This document shows positions 16,144-23,649 of a DNA stretch of 35,159 nucleotides, piece by piece; the first letter of the stretch is position 1, and every line of letters starts with the position of its first letter. The notes beneath the pieces were generated by a model. It worked only from the letters and a program-made list of their open reading frames with translations. It was not told the DNA's origin and ran no database searches. This DNA comes from Firmicutes bacterium UBA5449 (GTDB lineage: Bacteria; Bacillota; SHA-98; UBA4971), in assembly GCA_002424305.1 (NCBI GenBank), contig DIQZ01000019.1, forward strand, positions 16,489 to 51,647, read 5' to 3'. The translations under genes were made by a program, and so were the position numbers.

Positions 16144-17926
16144 TCTTTCTATATATAGTCGCCCGACTCATTCCGAGTTGCTCTGCAAGTATGTCCTTGG
16201 CCTTCGGGACGTTTCCGAGACGACGCAACCCTTCTTCCATGAGCTTTCTTTCCACGTTTTCAACTGATGTCAGCCCTGTCTCTACATTAGGTATGATTGC
16301 TTCGCTTAATACAGATGCTACGGCATCCTGTGGCATATGCTTGAATCTGACGGGAAGATGGCGGGGGCGGATAACTTCATCAACACATGTATGCAGCACG
16401 TACTGAGCAGCGTTTTGCAGCTCCCGCACATTACCTGGCCACTCATAATGCAAGAGAATTTCAATTGCTTCCTGAGATAACTGTGGTGCCACATAGTCCA
16501 TTGCAGTACCATACTTGTGAAGAAAGTAAGTGAATAGAGGAACTATGTCCTCCTGTCTCTCCCTGAGCGGAGGTATCCATATAGGAATAACATTTAACCT
16601 GAAATAAAGGTCCTCGCGGAATTCACCATCCTCTACCATCTGTTCTAAGTCTTTGTTGGTGGCGGATACTATGCGCACATTCGTCTTCACCGTATGGGTT
16701 CCGCCTATACGTTGTAACTCTCCGGAATCCAGAGCCCTCAGGAGTTTAGCTTGAAGCCGCAAAGAGCAATCGCCTACTTCATCAAGGAAAAGAGTTCCTT
16801 GGTCTGCAACTTCAAACTTCCCGGGTTTTCCCCCGCGCCTGGCACCGGTAAAGGCCCCACTTTCATAGCCAAACAACTCCGATTCCAGGAGTTCTTCCGG
16901 AACAGCGGCACAGTTGACAGCCACAAAAGGTCCTGAATGCCTCGGACTGTGGTAATGAATGGCTCGGGCGAAGAGTTCTTTTCCGGTACCGCTTTCGCCG
17001 CGCAGAAGCACGAAACAAGGGCTCGCAGCTGTTCTTAAGGCCATCTGTTTTGTTTTACAAATAGCCGGCGAATCGCCGAGGATGTCTTCAATGGGTTGAG
17101 TCGGTTGTCCGTCAGTCATTTGGTAGGCTATTTTCCTCACATCTTCTATGTTTCTAACCAGCGCAACCGCGCCGATAATCCGGCCGTCACTAACCAACGG
17201 CGAGGCTGTGCTTAATACGCGGACTGCCTCTTCCGGGCCTTGAAGCAATACTTCCAAGTGTCTGTATTGCTTGCCTGTTGCAGCAATCCTTAGTATGGGG
17301 GACGACGGGAAGAACTGTTCAATATTTTCGCCGACTACCGGGGTATTGCCAAGTTTTAGGGCCTTAACAGCGGCTTGATTACAACAGACAATAGTTCCCG
17401 CCTCGTCAATCGCAATAATTCCCTCTCCTACAGATTCGACTATACCCTGGACTTGGTTATGCGTCTTTTCCAGCTCCTGCACTGCAATGTCAGATTGGGC
17501 AGCTTTTTCCACGAGTCTGGCCATTTGATGCAAAAAATCCATGTACTGGTCGCCATGTAGCTGTATTCTGTGTTTCTGCTCATCTGTAAATCCCACAAGT
17601 GCGATGACGCCAAGGGGAACATCGCCTACGCTCAGTGGATAACATATGTGGCACGTCTCGTGGCAAGTGGATTTTCTGGCACAACCCATACAGATGGGGT
17701 CATTTTCTTTGTCAGAGACGACATATGGGCGCTTCTTGCTGACCACTTCGGCAAATGAAGACGAAGCGGGCAACCTCTGGCCTATCATAGCTGCATATAT
17801 GCCTGTTCCGGCTGCTCTTATCAGCCTATCATTTACTATTGTGACATCGAAATTAAGCACTGTAGAAATGGCCTTCGCAATTTGCTGCAAGAATTCGTTG
17901 AATGAGTTGTCTGCGTGCTGTTTCAT
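16124..17926 (-). CDS. Sigma-54-dependent enhancer-binding activator with Cys-rich sensor and PAS domain
   Basis: The 600-residue protein starts at ATG behind AGGAG. Residues 1-145 are an uncharacterised sensor region carrying Cys79-x2-Cys82-x5-Cys88-x3-Cys92-x2-Cys95, which could bind a metal or Fe-S cluster. Residues 158-262 look like a PAS domain (GIVESVGEGIIAIDEAGTIV). Residues 283-515 are the AAA+ domain, with Walker A GESGTGKE at 310-317, the sigma-54 contact loop GAFTGA at 357-362 and Walker B TLFLDEVGD. A Fis-type helix-turn-helix closes the protein (about 570-598, AKDILAEQLGMSRATIYRKI). It lacks a response-regulator receiver, so it should sense a small ligand or redox state directly. 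Its divergent neighbour is the TRAP operon with a -24/-12 promoter and repeated operator-like sites, its probable target. Confidence 0.93.
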   Translation of the reverse strand: MKQHADNSFNEFLQQIAKAISTVLNFDVTIVNDRLIRAAGTGIYAAMIGQRLPASSSFAEVVSKKRPYVVSDKENDPICMGCARKSTCHETCHICYPLSVGDVPLGVIALVGFTDEQKHRIQLHGDQYMDFLHQMARLVEKAAQSDIAVQELEKTHNQVQGIVESVGEGIIAIDEAGTIVCCNQAAVKALKLGNTPVVGENIEQFFPSSPILRIAATGKQYRHLEVLLQGPEEAVRVLSTASPLVSDGRIIGAVALVRNIEDVRKIAYQMTDGQPTQPIEDILGDSPAICKTKQMALRTAASPCFVLLRGESGTGKELFARAIHYHSPRHSGPFVAVNCAAVPEELLESELFGYESGAFTGARRGGKPGKFEVADQGTLFLDEVGDCSLRLQAKLLRALDSGELQRIGGTHTVKTNVRIVSATNKDLEQMVEDGEFREDLYFRLNVIPIWIPPLRERQEDIVPLFTYFLHKYGTAMDYVAPQLSQEAIEILLHYEWPGNVRELQNAAQYVLHTCVDEVIRPRHLPVRFKHMPQDAVASVLSEAIIPNVETGLTSVENVERKLMEEGLRRLGNVPKAKDILAEQLGMSRATIYRKIKKYGL

Positions 17927-17960
17927 ATAAGTCAGCTCCTGTTATCTTCGAGAACTGAGA

Positions 17961-18030
17961 TCTCATAATGAGACCAAATCTCCAGTCGCAATATGAGACT
18001 TATCATGAGACTGGACGGTCTTTATGAGAC
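17961..18030 (+). promoter_or_regulatory. Cluster of ATGAGAC repeats, probable upstream activator sites
   Basis: The heptamer ATGAGAC occurs at 17968, 17993, 18005 and 18024. The first copy is part of the near-perfect palindrome TCTCATAATGAGA (17961-17973). The cluster lies about 70-140 bases before the -24/-12 promoter, the normal position for an enhancer-binding protein. It also lies just upstream of the regulator's own start, so it could serve autoregulation. Confidence 0.7.
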
Positions 18031-18098
18031 CTCACAGTTTAGACCTAATCAGTCGGTCGTCCCGATTCTCAGGGCAATAGGCACACTTCCGGATGGCT

Positions 18099-18114
18099 TG
18101 GCATGTATCTTGCA
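18099..18114 (+). promoter_or_regulatory. Sigma-54 (-24/-12) promoter of the TRAP operon
   Basis: TGGCATGTATCTTGCA matches the sigma-54 consensus TGGCACG-N4-TTGCA at all but one base. The invariant GG (18100-18101) and GC (18112-18113) are exactly ten bases apart. Transcription should begin near 18125, leaving a leader of about 210 bases before dctP. Apart from this promoter and the repeats, I see no gene in 17927-18334. Confidence 0.88.
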
Positions 18115-18334
18115 AGGAATAGTGCTTAGAATGCCCTCGTATGTTACGAGATTAGCTATCTCCGGTACATGATAGCGTAAAGGCGTTTCATTGTCTATTC
18201 CGGTAGGCACGCTACCAGGTATGAAAGAAGGTGATGGGCCCACATATTCCCTGCAATGCTCAAGATTCTTTTGTAGTTACGGTTATAGTCCGCAATCCTG
18301 AAATATGCTTTGTAGACATTAAGGAGGTTACACC

Positions 18335-19375
18335 GTGAAATCAGTAATTAAGAGAATCGCAATATTAGGTCTATGTGTTGCTTTGTGCACAATCTTTTCG
18401 TCAATTTCTTACGCCGCCCGTCCAACTGTAATTAAGGTCGCTCATGACCTATCTCCTGACCTGTATGATCCGACTCATGGATTCGCCACAGTCTTCAAGA
18501 ATTACGTTGAAAGCAGAACAGACGGTAAGTATGTTGTAGAGATATATCCTTCAAGTGTCTTGGGTAAGGAACGTGAGCGTCTGGAACTTACACGGGCAGG
18601 CGCAATCCACGTCAACCTGGCGTCAGTTGGCGGTTTGAGTCAGCTTTACCAACCGGCCATCCTGCTTAATACGCCGTTTACGTACAAGAGTGACAAGATC
18701 GTTTCTGCCGTACTAAAAAGCGATTTCGTCGACTGGATGTTCAATGACATGAAGAAGAAGACCGGACTTCGTTCCATCTGCGTGTATGAAATGGGTGGAC
18801 TGTCATGCATCACAAATAACCTCAGGCCCATCCGCACACCCGCTGACATGAAAAACATTAAGTTCCGAGCTATGGACGACAGCCAGGTTGCTATGTTCAA
18901 AGCGCTGGGAGCAAACGCGGTTCCCATGGCATGGAGTGAGACATATACAGGACTTCAGACCGGAGTTGTCCAGGGACAGGTTAACCCGATTTCGGCTATT
19001 CTCAGCATAAAATTGTATGAGGTTCAGAAGTACATTACCCTGAGCCGCACCCTCCTGGGCAGCCACTGGGTGGTAGTCAATGATAAATGGTATAGCGGTC
19101 TTCCTGCAGATGTAAGGAAGATAGTCGACGATGGATTCTACTATGCAAGAGAAGCTGCAGCAGGACTCACACAGATCGTACAGGCACAGGGCCTTGAGAC
19201 CCTTAAGAAAAATGGTATGGAGATTACCGCACTGACGGACGCAGAATGGGAAGAATTTGCAAAACTTGGTTGCCCGGCAGTGGTGGAGTGGGCTAAGGGA
19301 AAGATGGATCCCGCCCTTGTGGACAGGTTTATTAGCACTGTTCAGAAGGTAGAAAAAGAAGTAGAAGGCAAGTAA
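18335..19375 (+). CDS. dctP: TRAP transporter substrate-binding protein
   Basis: The 346-residue extracytoplasmic receptor starts at GTG behind AAGGAGG. Residues 1-27 are a Sec signal (KRIAILGLCVALCTIFSSIS then YAA). The mature part has DctP landmarks: KVAHDLSPDLYDPTHGFATV, YPSSVLGKERERLELTRAGA, and the ligand-clamp segment FRAMDDSQVAMFKALGANAV followed by LQTGVVQGQVNP, whose Arg normally binds a carboxylate of the ligand. It delivers the ligand to the DctQ/DctM membrane pair. The leader is driven by the sigma-54 promoter. The ligand is probably an organic acid, and the downstream genes suggest an acylated or peptide-like amino acid. Confidence 0.93.
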   Translation: MKSVIKRIAILGLCVALCTIFSSISYAARPTVIKVAHDLSPDLYDPTHGFATVFKNYVESRTDGKYVVEIYPSSVLGKERERLELTRAGAIHVNLASVGGLSQLYQPAILLNTPFTYKSDKIVSAVLKSDFVDWMFNDMKKKTGLRSICVYEMGGLSCITNNLRPIRTPADMKNIKFRAMDDSQVAMFKALGANAVPMAWSETYTGLQTGVVQGQVNPISAILSIKLYEVQKYITLSRTLLGSHWVVVNDKWYSGLPADVRKIVDDGFYYAREAAAGLTQIVQAQGLETLKKNGMEITALTDAEWEEFAKLGCPAVVEWAKGKMDPALVDRFISTVQKVEKEVEGK

Positions 19376-19461
19376 CTGACACTTGGAGCATTACACTTGC
19401 AAAGAACTCAGTAGCTTATATGTAGCCTGATCACATATGACAAAAGAGGGGGGCCTAAGTC

Positions 19462-20010
19462 GTGACACATAAACAGGTGTCAGGGCGGGCCCTCCAAAGA
19501 GAGGCTGAAATGAGTAAGATGGGTAACAAGAAAACCGGATCGAACGGAAACATGCTTATAGCCATTGAAGAGATACTGGTGAATGCGTGCGCATTCATGC
19601 TGGCTGCAATGGCACTTATTACTCTTATAGCTGTTTTTTACAGGTATGTGCTTGGCAACGCACTTTCCTGGACTGAAGAGCTTACGCGTTATCTGATGAT
19701 CTTTGTCGGCTTGTTTGGCACAGCTGTCGCATTGCGACGAGGCGATCATGTTGGTTTCACAATGATTGTAGAAAAGCTTCCACCGGCGTGGCGAAGGGCA
19801 GCCAACATCATAAGTTACGTAGGAGTAGGCATCTTCTGCTGGATCATGGTCTACAACGGATTCAAATGGGCATCGTGGACCGGAACCACAGCGGAAATCT
19901 TGCCGATTCCTATGTGGATCCCATGCTCAATGGTGCCGGTAAGTGGCTTGGCGATGCTTATTATAATCGCGAGCAAAATCTGGAATGAGCTTAGGGGTGA
20001 GAAGAAGTGA
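19462..20010 (+). CDS. dctQ: TRAP transporter small membrane subunit
   Basis: The 182-residue protein uses GTG 19462 behind GAGGGGGG; an internal ATG at 19510 is an alternative that would give a more typical 166 residues. Four transmembrane helices are visible (about 42-65, 72-95, 115-138, 152-172). The conserved DctQ features are FYRYVLGNALSWTEELTRYL in helix 1-2 and RRGDHVGF after helix 2. It forms the membrane complex with DctM, whose gene overlaps it by four bases (GTGA). Confidence 0.9.
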   Translation: MTHKQVSGRALQREAEMSKMGNKKTGSNGNMLIAIEEILVNACAFMLAAMALITLIAVFYRYVLGNALSWTEELTRYLMIFVGLFGTAVALRRGDHVGFTMIVEKLPPAWRRAANIISYVGVGIFCWIMVYNGFKWASWTGTTAEILPIPMWIPCSMVPVSGLAMLIIIASKIWNELRGEKK

Positions 20011-21296
20011 CTGCCTTACTAGTTGTCGTAGCGTTTGCTGTCATGCTTATCTTAGGTACACCAATCGCTTTTGTTCTAGGGCTGGCCGGTGTTATTGCAT
20101 TAGTCGGAAGCAGCGGCGGAACCCTTTTGATGTTAGTGCCTCAGCAGATATTTTCCGGCATGAATTCATTTGTGCTGATGGCAATACCATTCTTCATCCT
20201 CGCAGGAGAGCTAATGAACGCAGCAGGGATAACCGGTAAAATTGTAAATCTCTCCAATGCTCTTGTAGGGCGCATGAAGGGTGGTCTGGGCCATGTTAAC
20301 ATAGTGGCTAACATAATCTTTGCCACTATGTCAGGGGCAGCGGTAGCAGCAGTAGCCGGGCTTGGAACTATCCTTATTCCATCTATGGAGCAATCCGGGT
20401 ACGACAAGTCATATGCTTGTGCGCTCACTGCATCTGCGTCAGTAATCGGCCCGACTATTCCACCGAGTATTCCCATGGTGGTTTGCGCATCAACTGCAGG
20501 CATTTCAGTTGCAGCAATGTTTGCCGGGGGCATATTCCCAGGGTTGCTTCTGGGAGGCTTGATGATGGTCCTCAACGGAATCATCTCCTCACGCAGGGGT
20601 TACCAATTGGAAGGACAGTCCTATAAAGGTACTAAGGCCGAAGTGGTCAAGGACGGTCTCATTGCTTTGGGCATGCCCGCTATTATCATATTAGGGATTC
20701 TAGGGGGCGTCTTCACAGCTACAGAGGCTGCAGCAGTCGCAGTTGCCTACGCTGTGATAATCGGGAAATTCGTCTTCAAAACACTTGATGCCAAGATTCT
20801 GTGGCAAGTATTCAAGAACGCTGTGAGCAAAACAGGAGTATCGTTGCTTCTGGTATCAATGGGTGGAATTTTGAGCTGGGTAATGGCGTCTGAGCAGGTG
20901 CCTGCGAAGATGGCTAACATCATTCTGAGTATCGGAGGCAGTCAGGTCGTATTCATGCTTCTTAGCATCGTTCTTTTACTCATAATTGGGTGTTTCATGG
21001 ATCTCACTGCATCTTTGATAATGCTCACACCAATTCTCCTGCCCATTGCAGTTCAACTGGGTATAGACCCTGTTCACTACGCACTAGTCATGGTTGTTGC
21101 ACTTAATGTCGGACTAATCACACCTCCTGTAGGTGCAGTCTTGTTTGTGACGTGTGCTGTGGCGCGCGAGAAGTTTGAGAATATCGTATCGGAGATCTGG
21201 CCGTTTCTCGCATGTCATGCCATCGCCCTTGCGATAATTGCGTTCGCGCCAAAACTGACGCTTGCTATTCCTAAGGCTCTTGGCTTATTGCAATAA
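20007..21296 (+). CDS. dctM: TRAP transporter large membrane subunit
   Basis: The 429-residue, roughly twelve-helix protein starts at GTG overlapping the dctQ stop. The TRAP large-subunit motifs are present: PFFILAGELMNAAGITGKIV near residue 60, GGLGHVNIVANIIFATMSGA followed by AVAAVAGLG near 100, GPTIPPSIPMVV near 150, and GLITPPVGAVLFV near 370. It carries the ion-coupled translocation path (usually Na+). Together with DctP and DctQ it makes a complete importer. Confidence 0.95.
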   Translation: MTALLVVVAFAVMLILGTPIAFVLGLAGVIALVGSSGGTLLMLVPQQIFSGMNSFVLMAIPFFILAGELMNAAGITGKIVNLSNALVGRMKGGLGHVNIVANIIFATMSGAAVAAVAGLGTILIPSMEQSGYDKSYACALTASASVIGPTIPPSIPMVVCASTAGISVAAMFAGGIFPGLLLGGLMMVLNGIISSRRGYQLEGQSYKGTKAEVVKDGLIALGMPAIIILGILGGVFTATEAAAVAVAYAVIIGKFVFKTLDAKILWQVFKNAVSKTGVSLLLVSMGGILSWVMASEQVPAKMANIILSIGGSQVVFMLLSIVLLLIIGCFMDLTASLIMLTPILLPIAVQLGIDPVHYALVMVVALNVGLITPPVGAVLFVTCAVAREKFENIVSEIWPFLACHAIALAIIAFAPKLTLAIPKALGLLQ

Positions 21297-21338
21297 GAAA
21301 CGAAACACGAATAGGCAGATGAAAAGAGGGAGTAGGAT

Positions 21339-22433
21339 ATGAGAATTGACAGAGTTGATGTAATTCATACCGCGATTCCACTCAAAACCAGCTTCAGAAC
21401 GAGCTTTGGGGCAATATCAGCCCAGCACTCTGTTGTGACAAAAGTCTACTCAGAAGGACTGGTTGCATACGGTGAAGCGTGTCCGTTCCTTGCTCCAATC
21501 TACAGCTCCGAGTGCGTGGGGTCTGTCCAGACAGTCCTGGGGAATTTCATAATCCCGTCTGTGCTTGGCAAGGAGATTGAAGGAGCCGAGGACTTCATGG
21601 ACAAGGTGAGTTTCATAAAGGGAAACAACCATGCCAAAGCTGCACTGGAAAGTGCAATATGGGGGCTTCGGGCGAAAGCTGAAGGACGACCGCTGTGGCA
21701 GGTTCTCGGGGGAACCAATCCCAAAGTGGACGTAGGCGTAAGCATTGGTATGCAGCCAAGTACCTCTGCTTTGCTCAAAAAGATTGAGGATTATCTCAAT
21801 GAGGGGTACCGTCGCATAAAAATCAAGATCAAACCCGGTGAAGACCTTGGGCTCATTAAGGCGGTCCGAAAAGAGTTCCCGGATATTACGTTTATGGTGG
21901 ACGCCAACTCCTCATACGAACTGACTGACATAGACTTCTTGAAGAAGCTCGATGATTTCAATCTTCTTATGATAGAGCAGCCTCTCGGAGAGGATGACAT
22001 TGTGGACCACGCGGGACTCCAGAAGGAACTCAGGACACCTGTATGTCTCGATGAGAGTATCCACACAGTAGACGATGCTCGCAAGGCCATACAACTTGGA
22101 AGCTGCAGGATTATCAACATCAAGTACGGGCGTGTAGGAGGCCTCTTGAATTCTGTTAAGATCCACGATCTATGCAAGAAGGCAGGGGTCGGCAACTGGA
22201 TCGGAGGAATGATCGAAACAGGTATAGGACAGGTAATCAAGACTGCTCTCGGAACGCTTGACAACTTCGTATACGCAGCAGACATAGAAACCAGTGACCG
22301 CTTTGTGGTTGAAGATGTCATAACTCCGGATCTCTCGCAGACCGACGGTTATTTGGATGCTACCATTGAGTATCAGGTTGATGAAGAGAAGCTGAATAAA
22401 TACACGGCGGAAATCTCAATTTACAAGGCATGA
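21339..22433 (+). CDS. Enolase-superfamily N-acylamino-acid racemase / o-succinylbenzoate synthase family
   Basis: The 364-residue protein starts at ATG after an AGAGGGAG site. It is a muconate-lactonizing subgroup enolase fold. The catalytic KxK lies in RIKIKIKPG (Lys163, Lys165), the metal ligands are Asp188 (MVDAN), Glu213 (MIEQP) and Asp238 (CLDES), and the opposing Lys262 is in INIKYGRVGG. WIGGMIETGIGQ matches the NSAR/OSBS C-terminal signature. Some members make menaquinone precursor, while others racemise N-acyl amino acids. No men genes are nearby, whereas a TRAP importer and an M20 hydrolase flank it, so N-acylamino-acid or dipeptide epimerisation is more likely. The change from the usual KPGRVGG to KYGRVGG may alter specificity. 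Confidence 0.88.
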   Translation: MRIDRVDVIHTAIPLKTSFRTSFGAISAQHSVVTKVYSEGLVAYGEACPFLAPIYSSECVGSVQTVLGNFIIPSVLGKEIEGAEDFMDKVSFIKGNNHAKAALESAIWGLRAKAEGRPLWQVLGGTNPKVDVGVSIGMQPSTSALLKKIEDYLNEGYRRIKIKIKPGEDLGLIKAVRKEFPDITFMVDANSSYELTDIDFLKKLDDFNLLMIEQPLGEDDIVDHAGLQKELRTPVCLDESIHTVDDARKAIQLGSCRIINIKYGRVGGLLNSVKIHDLCKKAGVGNWIGGMIETGIGQVIKTALGTLDNFVYAADIETSDRFVVEDVITPDLSQTDGYLDATIEYQVDEEKLNKYTAEISIYKA

Positions 22434-22456
22434 CAGCTTAGTGGGGGTGACCTTTG

Positions 22457-23596
22457 ATGCATGTAACTTCAGTGGATGAACACAAGCTCCGTACTGAGCT
22501 GGTGGAGGAATTCTGTGAGCTGGTGCAGGTAGACAGTGAGCCATATGAAGAGGCAGAGCTGGCTCAAGTAGTCGAGAAAAAGCTACTTGAGTTGGGGTTT
22601 GAAGTGGAGCGTGACGACGTCGGTAAGAAGATAGGCGGGAACTGTGGAAATCTCATAGCAAGATTACCTGAGGCGCATTGCTCCCATGAAAAACCGATAT
22701 TGCTATGCGCACACCTGGACAGAGTGCCTCCTGGATTTGGCGTCAAGCCATGTCTCAAAGGGGACAGAATTGTCTCCTCAGGGGATACGGTCCTTGGTGC
22801 TGACGATGCAGCCGGTTTAGTAGCTATTCTTGCCGGAATGCGGATTGCACGCCGGGTTCAGTCAGTCCTTCCACCGCTTGAAGTTATTATTACCGTATGT
22901 GAAGAGAAAGGGCTCCAGGGGTCGCGCCATCTGGACTACTCGAAGCTTCAGTCTGAAATGGGTTTTGTGTTTGACGCAGCAAGGCCTGTAGGAGTAGTCA
23001 TAACCGGTGCCCCGACACATATCAAGTTTGAGGTGGACGTGATAGGCCGTGCCGCTCATGCAGGGATAAATCCTGAGGATGGGGTTAGTGCCATGCAGAC
23101 TGCGGCTGAAGCCATAACCCATGTTCCCTTTGGTTGGGTGGATGAGAACACCACAGCCAATATCGGGCTTATCAATGGTGGAGAGGCTATGAACATTGTC
23201 TGTGAGCGTGTTCACTTAGTCGGTGAAGTGCGAAGCCATGACGACGAAGTGGCCGCAAATGTGCTCAAGCAGTTCGAAGAGTGTTTTGTCAACGAGGCTG
23301 CAAAGAGCGGAGCTACAACGAAGTTTGAGGCATCAACGCTATACAAGAGCTACTATGTGGAAGAGAACTCTGAGGCGATCCAATTGCTGCAAAATGCGCT
23401 TAGCCGTATCGGGCGAAGCATGACACTGGAATTATCCAACGGAGGAACAGACGCTAATCAATTCAATGCTCACGGCATTGAAAGCGTAGGCCTTGGAATC
23501 GGATTTGAGCAAGCTCATTCGACACGTGAAAGCATAACTGTAGAGGAACTGGTTGCAGCAGCAAAGCTCGCATCTTGCCTAATCTTAAGAACATAA
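22457..23596 (+). CDS. PepT-like M20 peptidase / deacylase (copy 2)
   Basis: The 379-residue protein starts at ATG 22457 after GGGGGTGA; the TTG at 22454 directly before it is less likely. Active-site residues are LLCAHLDRVPPG (His ligand and Asp), LGADDAAG (bridging Asp), TVCEEKGLQGSRHLD (catalytic and ligand Glu) and EQAHSTRE (C-terminal His). The lid motif is GRAAHAGINPEDGVSAMQTA. It is paralogous to the gene at 12680. It lies 23 bases after the racemase-family gene, which suggests that the epimerised product is then hydrolysed to a free amino acid. Peptide and N-acyl substrates are both possible for the family. Confidence 0.88.
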   Translation: MHVTSVDEHKLRTELVEEFCELVQVDSEPYEEAELAQVVEKKLLELGFEVERDDVGKKIGGNCGNLIARLPEAHCSHEKPILLCAHLDRVPPGFGVKPCLKGDRIVSSGDTVLGADDAAGLVAILAGMRIARRVQSVLPPLEVIITVCEEKGLQGSRHLDYSKLQSEMGFVFDAARPVGVVITGAPTHIKFEVDVIGRAAHAGINPEDGVSAMQTAAEAITHVPFGWVDENTTANIGLINGGEAMNIVCERVHLVGEVRSHDDEVAANVLKQFEECFVNEAAKSGATTKFEASTLYKSYYVEENSEAIQLLQNALSRIGRSMTLELSNGGTDANQFNAHGIESVGLGIGFEQAHSTRESITVEELVAAAKLASCLILRT

Positions 23597-23649
23597 GGTT
23601 AATAGTCAATTCCTGAGAGATTGTCGTGTAGTGATAGAAGGAGAAAGCC

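Noticed and set aside
21339..22433. Menaquinone o-succinylbenzoate synthase (menC) as the definite call
   Set aside because: The family fits, but no men genes are nearby and the operon context favours N-acylamino-acid or dipeptide epimerisation, so no symbol was given.
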